Shown here piece after piece: positions 50,201-60,611 of a stretch of 64,000 nucleotides of DNA (position 1 is its first letter; every line of letters begins with the position of its first letter). Under the pieces are notes generated by a model. That model did not search any database. It saw nothing but the letters and a program-made list of their open reading frames with translations, and had not been told where the DNA came from. Source of the stretch: Chanos chanos. Taxonomy: Eukaryota; Chordata; Actinopteri; Gonorynchiformes; Chanidae. The DNA lies in the NCBI RefSeq assembly GCF_902362185.1, contig NC_044503.1, forward strand, positions 25,624,484 through 25,688,483. The letters run 5' to 3'. Both the position numbers and the translations under genes were made by a program.

Positions 50201-52545
50201 GTGTGTGTGTGCGTTGACCTGTGTGCGTGTGTGTGTGTATGTGCGTTGACCTGTGTGCGTGTGTGTGCGCGCGCTGACCTGTGTGTGTATGGTTTTACTC
50301 CTATGCTCTAGCAGGTGCATGAGTAGAATCCATAGCTCTCTGGTGCAGAGACAGAGACAGTGATGAGTGGTTTGAGCTTCTGTGGGTCTCACCTAAAGCG
50401 GAGGAATTAAGAGTGAAAGATAACCCAATGGTCAATTTACCAAGTCCACCAAACACCCAGGTAAATATATGGACGACAGGCCTACTGAGGACCCCCACCC
50501 CAAAAAAAGACGAATAAATAAACCGAGCCACACCCACCTTGTTGTACTTGTTCATGGCCAACCCTATGAGGTCACAGAGCAGGTAGTTGAGGTGCTCCTC
50601 AAACAGGCTAACGTTAGTGAGGTTCTCACCCGTCAGATTCACAAACTGTTGGGCGTACACTACTTGACCTGTAAGGATCGTAAACCAAACCTTTCTCGCA
50701 TCAACAGTTCACATTCTCTCCCCTTTACCGTCTAACTAACAATTAACTACAATTAACGACTGTAATGAAATTAAAGCACTGTTAACTCTTCACCTCAGTT
50801 CTCTAAAACCTGGTTCTTTTCGTGCATTCTTTCACTTTCATTATACCATAACAGCAGTGTACCATTTAAATAGTGGCTTCTCTTAAGTTAGTACTTTAAA
50901 CGGACGAGAACTTTTAGGGCCCTCTTATGTGGAGCCGGCTGACTTATTACGCCCGTGTCACTTACTCTGCAGTTTCTGGCCGAGCAGATGTAGAATCTCC
51001 AGCACAGACCAGTGGACATCTAAGTGAAGATGCAATAAATGCCAAGAAGGCGGAAACAGCTGCAGAGAAGAGATATATTGATATTCATTTTCATAAATAG
51101 TTCAATAAACTCACATTCGTTCGCCACCGCAGTTACGACGCCAAAGCAGCCTCACCTTGCCTTGGTGTTGTATAGTGAACGCGCTTTGAACATTAGCCGG
51201 CAGGTCTTTAAGGCGGCCCATCAGGAGCATGACCCCAAAGAGTTCCTCCACTAGAGCAGATGGGAACTGAGCCTCTAGTTCCTCGTATGGGTGAACAGAT
51301 ACCTCATCCAGAGATCTGGAAGATTCTAGATATCTGCGGAGCAGCAGAGTCAGAAATACTTAGGTTTATGGCGGCCAATGTGATCACAGAGATACTGTTT
51401 TCAGTCGACCGAACAAAGTGTCGGTCAGTACACGAACGCTGTCACTGTTTGTGTAAATAATGATTTTTAAAAAATACCTGTAAATGAAAACTTTGACATA
51501 ATTGAGAAACAGGACACACTGGAGTCTCAGATCTTCTGCTTCATAATGGAGGCTGCTTGCTTGACCTGGAAAAAAGCCCAAATTCAGATATTTTAACACA
51601 GTTAATATCATTTGGATGCTATCACAGTGAATGATAAATTCGAGGAATCTACCAACAGGGCACTGGGAGATACCAACATACACACAAAAAAACACCATTT
51701 GTTTTTGAGCAACACTGCAATAATGTCTCTTTGAGAATTACGAGATGTACTACAACATGACTCTTCTTCTGTGCTGACGTATAAGCCTTCACACTATTGC
51801 AAGTTTGCTGTTCACGTTTGAAAAAAAAAAAAAAAAAGCAGAAGTTTCAGTCAAGCTTGCGTTTATTGCTCTGTTCTGCATCTCACTATCATGAATTACT
51901 AAATAAATAATAATCACTATTAGGAAAAGTCACCAGAAAAGTTGATAGACACTGTTTAAAAGATGTGATGCAAAAGCTTACCAAAGTCATGTGAGCTGGA
52001 CTGTACCAGAGTCTCCAGTCTGAACACTTTTTGTCTGTGGGAAAAGACAGATTGTCAAACTAATTGACTCCCTAACCAGCAGACGGCATGGCATTTCTCC
52101 AAACTCCACACATCTGTGCTTTTACCTGAACAAGCCAAAGAGGAGTTTGGTGGATTCCACGAGAGCGGTTTCCGTTACCCACGGGAAGCCGAATATGTCT
52201 ACTGTGTCTGTCTCGAAGTCAGACGGTCCCGGGTCAAGCTTGAGGAGTAATCTTCGGGCCAGAGAGGGGGAAAAAATGCAGTTTTGTATGATGAAAGAAA
52301 TGGTCTTAAATGACTGTTTTCAAGTCAAAAAAAGGTTAGTGCTCACAATATAAAGACGTCAGACCATACCTCTTCAGCACTCCTCGGCCAATGTAACTAC
52401 TAGAGGAGAGGCTTCTAGATTCTTCTCTGCCAGCTTCAAACACACAAGAGAAACATGGAGGCTGGGAAACAGTAGCATCACAGCAGTCCTCCTCCATGAA
52501 AGGTGACACGGGGGGTGTGAGAGACTGACTGAAGTCATCTTCCAT
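39413..52545 (-). CDS. MMS22L: MMS22L, replication-fork repair protein, complete
   Basis: Twenty-four coding exons in gene order: 52545-52370, 52251-52126, 52034-51982, 51565-51478, 51333-51156, 51059-50966, 50668-50538, 50392-50279, 50084-49908, 49783-49721, 49618-49499, 49271-49036, 47182-46673, 43291-43098, 42776-42626, 42546-42416, 42305-42163, 42030-41874, 41632-41463, 41263-41052, 40724-40558, 40083-39987, 39864-39697 and 39488-39413 (stop TGA). Every junction is GT-AG and in phase. The total, 3732 nt or 1243 residues, equals the human length as I recall it. MMS22L partners TONSL at stalled or broken replication forks and promotes RAD51 loading. It is largely helical with no catalytic motif. 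Family blocks include [46 protein letters not shown] and SLPLYLQ-like LPLYLQ. Start MEDDFSQ is the first ATG; the N-terminus is diverged. Odd points: a 102-nt stop-free intron (49619-49720) and repeat-multiplied donor sites after 50279. Confidence 0.96.
43819..43924. repeat. 106-bp alternating purine-pyrimidine tract (CG/CA)n
   Basis: GC, CA and GC blocks alternate almost without a break in MMS22L intron 14; a further CA run follows at about 43960-43985. This is the sequence type that most readily forms Z-DNA. Confidence 0.9.
43990..44165. promoter_or_regulatory. Candidate conserved block in an MMS22L intron
   Basis: A unique, balanced-composition island between CA and C repeats, with ATCTAATCC, ATCGATTAAA and TTCATTAGG homeodomain-type sites. 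It is suggestive only. Confidence 0.25.
44240..44269. repeat. Poly(C) tract, 30 bases
   Basis: Pure C run in the same intron. Confidence 0.92.
45080..45545. promoter_or_regulatory. Candidate enhancer in the intron 5' of the exon at 43291
   Basis: About 460 bp with unusually high CpG content, no simple repeat, and AT-rich homeodomain sites at both ends (CCAATTAATTGATC, TCGATTAGCC; TTAATTGTTTCGG, GCATTAATCAAAAA). No reading frame has family resemblance. Such islands in introns of genes near POU3F2 in vertebrates are often conserved regulatory elements; here this is inference. Confidence 0.35.
48160..48580. promoter_or_regulatory. Candidate enhancer in the intron 5' of the exon at 47182
   Basis: A non-repetitive CpG-containing block with CTCATTAATTCGCC, GGCGAATTAACCGCC, CTCATTAGCTAATTAGCC and ATTATCCAGATTTATCC. 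The dense homeodomain core sites stand out from the repeats around it. No coding potential was recognised. Confidence 0.35.
49619..49720 (-). other. 102-nt stop-free intron of MMS22L (possible exitron)
   Basis: The intron is bounded by AAG|gtagcg and attgcag|AGA. Its length is a multiple of three and it has no stop in the frame of the flanking exons, so keeping it would insert 34 mostly hydrophobic residues. The human protein has no such insert at this point, so splicing is the expected main form. Confidence 0.75.
50191..50282 (-). repeat. Tandem repeat carrying three donor-like sites at an MMS22L exon
   Basis: TG-rich units each contain GCG(T/C)TGACCTGTGTG, so the minus strand has CAG|GTCA(A/G)CGC at junctions 50279, 50251 and 50219. 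The 50219 site adds 60 nt in frame; 50251 adds 28 nt. Confidence 0.7.
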
Positions 52546-53159
52546 GTTATTGATGGACAAGACTATGGGGACGTAAGCAAACAACACCTGTTTTCAAAGT
52601 GAAAATCAACAGGTAGCTAAGAGGTGAAAACAAAAACCGGCAGGACACCGGCCCTCCAGGACTGGATTTGCCCACCCCAGTTCTAGATCTAGATAAACTG
52701 CTCTAAACTCAAACAGATCTGACTGATCTACAGACCAACTACAGTTATTATTTAATATTCTCATGTTACATAATATGACTTGACTAATCAACGCTGACGT
52801 GTCTACTAAACCTAAACCGAAATGCCAATGAGTGATTGCAGTAGCGTGTTATTGTGGTTCTTTGGATGTGCAAAGTGTTTGCTTGTCTTTTCAGTGTTGA
52901 CTAGGCGAAGTACAGCGCTATGTGACCAAGTGATACATAGACTAAATAGTACGGGTACGTTATCCACTGGCAAACTGCTAGGTAGGCTACTTGTCATGCG
53001 AATAACACATTACTGACTCGTCAGTGTTAGGCAGCGTTTTTGTAATCTACACTGTCGACAGACATGAAGGAGACCGACAGTTATTGTCATATTTGTAAAT
53101 TAGTCATAAAAATACTCTGTTAGAAGACTATATATGGATGAAACGATACCAGATTCAAC

Positions 53160-53300
53160 AAAGACAACTTACAATAGACCCGCGTAGACTTCCTGAAATC
53201 CACTTACTATCTCCCGCGCTATGAGTGTATTCTCACTACGCATGCGTCTGTTGTCAAAACATGTTACGTGATTGGCTAGAAGTTCTGCAGAGGGGCGTGA
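53160..53300 (-). promoter_or_regulatory. Likely MMS22L promoter and non-coding first exon
   Basis: On the minus strand a CCAAT box (AGCCAATCACG, about 53266-53276) is followed by a palindromic ACGCATGCGT (53238-53247, NRF1-like). A good donor, ATT|GTAAGT, lies near 53172. This is the layout of a TATA-less housekeeping promoter with a short 5' UTR exon, which fits a DNA-repair gene. Confidence 0.5.
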
Positions 53301-56300
53301 TTTGACTTATCAACAATTGAGTCAAGCTCTGTATGAGTGACAGAAAACTGGCTACATTTGTCTCCGCTGTGGTAGTGACTAACATCATCATCGTCGTCGT
53401 CATCACGATCATCATTAACAACAACGACGACAACAACAATAACAACAATAATAATTATTATTATAATAATTATAATAGTAATAATGCAAACGTATCTTTG
53501 TTAAGTAACATAAAACGTGTTAGATTCCCTACGGCTTCTAAGAATTCAAATCCAATAACATATTGACCTCATAACTTTTGGAAAAAATCGAACAAATGTT
53601 GCTAATTCATGCGACATAAAAAAAAGTCAATAGACACATTTGGCATTCACCTCCTCCCTTGCAATCAGAACCTTGTAAATGTTACGGCCTATGTCGAAAG
53701 TTAAGTGTATGAAGATCACGTTCGTAAGCTGGCCCCATGGTCTGCCTTGCAGTATTCCAATCTAATTAAAAACCAGTACATCACAGTTAAATAAAATTGG
53801 ACCCAGGGTAACCCTGATTTCCATATGCAGATCTATCTGCGCCGACAGCCGCTTTCGCCATCACACACTAAGCATGCATTCAAAGGCATCTTCTTCGCTT
53901 TCTGTAAATCTCTTCGTAAGAAATAGAACCGTGCAGCCTTCGCGTATCTCTTTGTCGGTGTATTAAGATGTAACGATTTAAACCGATTTTACTCGCGTTT
54001 ATTTGTGTGAACGTGTATCTAGATCTAATACGGACCGCTGCGTAATGTGTATTTGCCTCCCAGTGGAATTTCAGCGAAGGTATATTTTTTCGCGAACTGG
54101 AAATAAAATGGCTAGTTTTTACCGTTATTTAAACACTTTTGATACTCATGTACTTCATCGCAATCCTTTGATCCTCTATGTACCTTCAACACGTCTACTG
54201 CCTTGCGGCTAATGTATCGACTAGGCACCGTGAGCACAAGGTAAGACTTTTCATTGCGAGGTAATTGCTGATGTTAACCTTTGTTTTCGGAGAGGGAGGG
54301 AGGGATGTCTACAGCACTGTCTCAGCTCGCTGTCACCTTAAATGTTTGTGCTTAAATCCATAAGAAATATATGAAGTGCTAACTTATAATTAAGTATTCT
54401 ACGTATTTTTAATAAACGTTACTGACACGCAGTTCTTTTCATAGGCTGCATTCACATCAATTGTGTGCAGTAATTGAAACTGAGAAAATATCTTTTGAAC
54501 TTTGAAAATGTGAGCCGAAACAATCCATCGGTTTTTCTTGTTGGAATATGGTCGAGACTTTTGGTTTGGAGAGTAGGTGCCTTTGTGCAGTGTCTTTGCA
54601 GTAACTGAAGAATTTGCGTCCTTAATTTGAGAATGAAATGGTCTTTGTGTTGGAAACAGCGTGAAAGGACAAGGCAAGTGATATACATTATGCCGATGGA
54701 GTCCTAAACGAACGCTATGTCTGCGCTTAGGTCCTTGTGTAATTACGTGTCACAGAGCAACAGTGTAATTCATTTAGTGAGAGTAACGATAAACACAACA
54801 TTTATGTCGTGCTTTCCTCATAATCAAGAAGTGAGACTTTTTGAGAACAAACAACTCAGATATTCATGTGATAAATCCATTACACAGACAGCAAGCTATT
54901 CACGACATTTAAAATAATTTCCAGCATTTGTTAGCTATCCATTACACCTAAATAACTGCACTAATTGCAAAATAATCTTTTTAATTTTATCCTTAACCTT
55001 AGAAATTTACTGAGACATTCATACAACCTGTAGTCTTCTACCACTGGCTGAAATGCCAGTGTGTCAGAACGAGGTCAGGAACGTGCTGAACGACCCATAG
55101 GCTTCTTTGACCTCTAAAGTTAATAGAAACCCCTACAATCATTCTCTTTTTAAAAAATCATATACAGTTAATGCAGTCCAAAGACTCCACATAATGAGTT
55201 ACGTTTTAGTCTTTTATTGGGTCTCCTCCAAAAAAAAAAAAGATTCACCCCATTGTGCTGCAAATCATTCGAGTCCCCTTTATCTATGGTTGGGTCCTGT
55301 GGCCTTGGTTTGATCAATTAAACTCCTGAAAGCCCTTTCCTGTTCGGTTCTTTCACCACTCTCCCTGAGAGAAATATAAAGTTATCAGTCTTTCTAAGCG
55401 ATATGAGGACAGAAATAAGTAGTTTGTCTATAAAAAAATGTCCAGGTGCTTTGTCAGAGTCCCAGCAGGCCCCTGGGCTTGTGCGTTCGATGTTCTTCTG
55501 GTGGAACGAATCATCTGTTCTTCTTTTCCTCCTCTACTTCAACTGTCTGCCTCAGGCCTGCTGGTACTGCACATTGTAGTGCAACAGAAACATTGACTTG
55601 AGCTTTGTCTTCAGATAAACACATTTGGTTTAAGGAGGAGCCGAGGCGATGAATCATGGAATACGACCATAACGACGTCGGTTTGTTTGAAGCATGGTTA
55701 CGGTATTCCGATTCGTTTGCGCTCACGTTACGTCGTTTATGAATCTGGCAAAGATCTTTTGAAATGTTCAGTCATTCCGAGATCCTTTTTTCCCCCCCTA
55801 CATTTACTCGCTAAGTTCTCCCGACTAACAAAAAAACACCCCGAAAAACCAAAAAAAAACCATCTGAACTCCCACACTCCTTGTTCACCGGTTGGGTGAT
55901 ATATATATATATATATATCTTTTTTCTGGAGCAGGTTGGAAACCCTCTTACAAATAAAAGAGGGCAAAGTTAGACAAACGTTTCCTTTGCATGTTGATAG
56001 CGCTGAATGAATGTACCACATCTCTGTGCTCCTAGAATTTGCATGGAGGGCAGATAACAGTGAGTGGGAAGAAGCAGAGTGGGTGGCTAGTTAGCTTTGT
56101 AGGAGAACAGTTGGCCTGAGGTAATGGACTTGTGGATATCAATGTTCTGCCAGCCAGGTAATACTTCTCTCTGTGGATAAAAAAAAACAAAACAAAACAA
56201 AACAAGACTTTAATATGCCCCCAAAAAGCATAATCGTATGTGTCATCCGCACTAGGCGCTGACAGAATCGTGATGGACCGTTTCTATGGGTTTTGCTGTT

Positions 56301-58838
56301 TGGACAAACTGTGTTTAATGGAGGCTTACAGCCATAAAGGGCATATTGTGGGTACTAAGGAACAACTTTGTGACTAATATTGCTGTTTTAGTTTGAATCT
56401 TTTTTAAATACTGTAACTCTCTGAGTAAAGGGGCCTAGAAACGACCGTTGTAATGGTATACTGCTGATAGAATAGCTCCCAGTAGGAGAGTTATCAGTTG
56501 GTATGTCATTTGTTTGATGTTCTTCAGTGTATGCTTATAGAAAATGACGGGTCCTTGTCTTTACTGTTAGTTTGAAGTTGTTGAGTATCACAATTTTTGT
56601 GAATATTTTCAGTGGCTTATGGTGCCCTCTTAAAAGACAAGTGTTCAAAGTTTCAGGTGTGGTAAAGCAGTGAAATATGTCTAAATGGTTACCTTCTGTA
56701 CCATGTGTGATGACGTTTTTACTTGCTTCCCTGCAGACGCAAACATTTTTAGTATTTACAATGTATATTACTAGTTTGCATTATTAGGGCAGCACACACA
56801 AACTTCAAAAATTTGATGTCTGCAGATGATAAGAAGTAATGTATTGTTTAAAGGAGAATTTCCAGTTAATGTTTTTTTAGAAGATGGGACTGACCTGATG
56901 GACTCTTCCATCCTATCAGATGTTAAGAAGATCGCTACAAAAAGCGGAAGACTCGCAGTTTCGTGAAAACCAACGCAATGAAAAGATGGGGTTTTTTGTG
57001 TGTGTGTGTGTGGGGGGGGGGGGCTGTTACTTCTTCAAGGGGCTGTATATTTTCATAAGGTCAAACTAAATATACAACCATGATATCCACATATTTTGAA
57101 CTATAACATACTTTTAGATGTCTCTGCTTTTTTTTTTGTTTGTTTGTTTGTTTTATTTTTCGAAGATGTCAGTCTAAAACATGTACAGAGGGGAACATGC
57201 ATAGTGATGGGTTTGGTAGATTGATTAATTAGGTAAAATGAACTTTTGCTCTAAGAGGAACAGTATGTTTCCACTCTGTACTTGTAAGCTGTAGGATATT
57301 ATTAAGAAGCACTGTTGCTGATAATGCAAGGTCTTGTATTTATTTAATTCCCCCCCCCCACCTTCCCCTTAAGCTTTAATGGTTCTTCAAAAAATTCTCA
57401 TCCCTCTTTTGAATGTGAGAAGCTTTGCATAAAATATGCATGAAACATAACCTACTGCATTGCAGTAAAACTAAATTACATGAAGTATGGTCTTACAGCG
57501 CAAACCATTGCAGATAACCAAGTGGCCATTTACTCTCCAGTATTGCGGCTCATCTGTTTGGGTCAGTTAGACTGTGCCAGTAACATATGGACACAATCCT
57601 GAAACAATCAACGGTTGAAACAGAAGGCCTTTAAAAACTCACCATTTAATACCTTATGTTAATGTCATATCCAGCAATGCTGTGTCATTTAGACAGTGAG
57701 TGGTGTTATGTAGACCTGCTTTGGTGTATGGCTGGTTAGTTAACAGTGTAATGCTAAGGTTTTTGGGTTAAAAGAACGTAAGCTGCGATGGAAACAGTTC
57801 CTGTAATTTCAGTAGATCTCAAAGTAACTTATATTTGACTTTGGTGTAAGTCTTATGTGCGTATGAATGTGCGCGTGTGTGTGTGTGTGTGTTTGCATGT
57901 GTGCGTGCCTACGTTCATCGTGCGTCCATCCATGCATGTTCGTATAGGGTGCAGGTGTGTGTGTGTGTGTGTGTGAGCGCGCGTACGATAAAAAGAAATG
58001 ATCTGATTCGTACCTTACCCTGGCAGTTTGGTTATTTGAATACAAATATAATTAATCCAGACACAACTGCCTCTAAGTGCCACTGAATGGATCTGTGTTT
58101 GACAATTGTTACCTCATGGCTACTCTATATAGTTTTGCAGCCTCTTAAAGCCACTGATTATTTAATTAGGTGGAAAGAAGCTGCCTTAAATCAGCTCCTT
58201 GGTAGCGAGTGATTGTACGTGTGATTAAGTCTTGTACTCACTAGGTGAGCAAGGTTGTAATTAAAAAAAAAAAAGGAATTAACATATTTTCCTGTTAAGG
58301 TGTTTTATGTAACTTACCTCAAACTCAGTTTGTAAGATCTCGCGCCTACCCGTTTGTTCAAAATTGAAGCGTATCTAGTTTTTAGTGGATTCATTTACTT
58401 TAATGCTGAAATCCTTGACTCCCTAATAGTGCTCCTTTGTGAGGTAGTGAGTACAAAGGACTACGGAGTACTGGCATAAACTCCAGGTCATAAAATTATA
58501 CGGCAGGGGGAACAAATTATGAAATTTGTTCACTGGGTTATCAAAAGAGAATGCAGGTTGTCCATATCAGTGTTTTGACAGCACTGGTAGATGATATAGT
58601 GATTTTGGGGGGTCTTATATCAGCTTTTGTTTGATCGCAGTCACAAATGATGGCCTTAGATCTTGGATTTTATGTAGACACAACACAATATTAATAGAAA
58701 AATCCTTTTTATTTAGAGATCACTCATCCTGTAGAGAATGGGACGGTTTTAAAGGAGATTACTGAGAAAAACAGCCCCGTAATGTATTGGTCGAGATTAT
58801 TGTAATATTATCTCTAAACAACATTTCTTGCTGTTAAG
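53301..58838. other. Intergenic region right of MMS22L
   Basis: It contains an (AAC/AAT)n-rich stretch (about 53410-53470), a possible plus-strand donor CACAAG|GTAAGA at 54241, an (AT)n at 55898-55918, TG runs near 57000 and 57870-57980, and otherwise unique AT-rich sequence. No protein-coding exon was recognised on either strand. Confidence 0.45.
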
Positions 58839-59017
58839 GGCCTGGCAAGGAATTCGCGGCTGTGCTGATTGTGTCCTGTTTGTTGCACTGGCGCATCGCC
58901 GCCACCGGAGGGCAGCGCGGAGCCGAAGCGCATGTGTTCTACGCTGTGGAAATGGAGGGAGGCAGCCAAGCCGCAAGAGCACTGGCCGAGCAACACGGAC
59001 TACAGTTCATCTCACGG
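58839..59017 (+). CDS. Isolated exon-like stretch resembling a proprotein-convertase prodomain
   Basis: Between a plausible acceptor (CTGTTAAG|GG) and donor (CGG|GTCAGC) the frame reads a hydrophobic, signal-like segment (FAAVLIVSCLL), then HVFYAVEMEGGSQAARALAE and QHGLQFISR. This fits the start of subtilisin/kexin-type prodomains, whose pattern is AV-x-x-x-GG-x-x-x-A-x-x-x-A-x-x-H/Y-G, as in PCSK1 and furin. The frame has no ATG after the preceding in-frame stop, so translation would have to begin in an upstream exon. No following convertase exon was found in the remaining 5 kb. It is either the first visible exon of a gene extending to the right, a relic, or chance. I cannot assign a family member. 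Confidence 0.3.
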
Positions 59018-60058
59018 GTCAGCGCATATATTAAAAGGCCTTTATTACTTCCACCAATAGAGCCTCAATCTTAGCTCTTTCAATTCGTTTACTGAAGGTC
59101 TTTTATGTGCAGAAGAGTGAAAGTGCTGACTACCATTTCCATTTGAGGATATCTGGCTTTCATCAAATTACAGCTGCGTTTTTGAAAATTTCATATCTGA
59201 TCGAGATGTTACATAGGCGATGTGCACTTACAATTACAGCATGACGGTAGTGTTTAAGGACACTGGACTAGTTTTCTAGACGAGGATTAAGACTTGACCT
59301 GGACAAAATTACTATTTTGAATTGAGAATCTCGAAAATAGACTTAACCCTTTTCTCCTTCTCTGATCCACTTTTTTAATTATAAATGCAATCTGTATGCT
59401 CAGGGAGATTCAGTGAACAATTGCTCTAAATTACGGAAGAAATGAAAGGTCATTTTATTGTAAACCAAGGGGTTTTTTTTGTTTTTTTTTTAGCATGGAT
59501 TTAATACTGAAGCCGGTTAAGTGGTGGCCAGTGTGAATTAAGATTTAGGCCAGTTCTGGAATGAGTACAAAGCTCCTGTTGGCTTTGTTGATGCTTAACA
59601 GAATGATGTAGGATTTATTCATTTAACCCTCACCTTAAACTCTTAAGATGTTCCAGCCCTAAGGATGCAGGCAGATATTGGCCTTGGCTCTACCTCATCT
59701 CATGAATAATTCACGCATTTGACCTTTAGCTGAAGTTTATTGGAGGGTGAAGCCCCCCTGCTGGCCCGCCTGCTGCCTGACCCTGTGTGAGCTCTGATGT
59801 TCTCTCTGCCATGCCCCCCCCCCCCAACACCCCACTCCCCCCACCCCCCCACCACACCTCCTTACTTCCTTCTATCCTTCTAAACATTTTTCAAAAATTC
59901 TCCTCTTTTCTCATAACTCCACTACTTTTTTTTTTTTTTTTTTTAAGTGCGGCGTCAGGACACCAAAACACCTTACCCAGACTTATCAAAGGAGTGTAGC
60001 TTTTTTTATGGGGGGGTGAAACTTGTATTTTGACTTTGACTTTGTTTTAAGGCCACTG

Positions 60059-60065
60059 ACACACA

Positions 60066-60102
<37 letters not shown>
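60059..60102. repeat. (CA)n microsatellite
   Basis: CA run of about 44 bp with one interruption. Confidence 0.9.
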
Positions 60103-60105
<3 letters not shown>

Positions 60106-60577
60106 CTCACTTCTCAGCGACAGCAATATTTCTTGTGAGAAACTTTGATATCTTTTTTTTTTCTTTTTTTGCCTGCTCATATGACTTGTGAAGACACGTG
60201 ACGCGTGAGTGATGAGCACACACATGTGTGTGGGCTGTTGGTTTGTCCAGGGGGGGGGGGGGGGGGGCGAACGAGGTGGTCAAAAGTGCCGTACGTTTGT
60301 AGAACTGTTTCTGCACTTAATTAATCCGCCTCCGTGGCCTCCTATGTAGCCGTGATAACGGCAGAACATCTGTCCCCAGAGTTCCCTGAGATGGAAATGG
60401 CTGACTGGACTGTTTTACCTGTCGCCTTGGGCTGGTGCTAAATGTCATTGACATTAAATCCCTTTTGTTAAGTTAAGTCCAATTTAATTGTGTCACTGGT
60501 GATTTCCTCTCCAACTGAGCGAATATGTCAAGTCTTGCGCATCCCATTTTATTCTGTTTTTTTTTTTCTCTTTCCCT

Positions 60578-60611
<34 letters not shown>

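Noticed and set aside
52546-52587. Upstream extension of MMS22L (LFAYVPIVLSINN before MEDD)
   Set aside because: It has no ATG of its own in frame and would need a GTG start; the ATG at 52545 is preferred.
54003-54212. 69-codon plus-strand frame ahead of the donor at 54241
   Set aside because: Its stop precedes the donor and it has no family resemblance; at most it lies in an untranslated exon.
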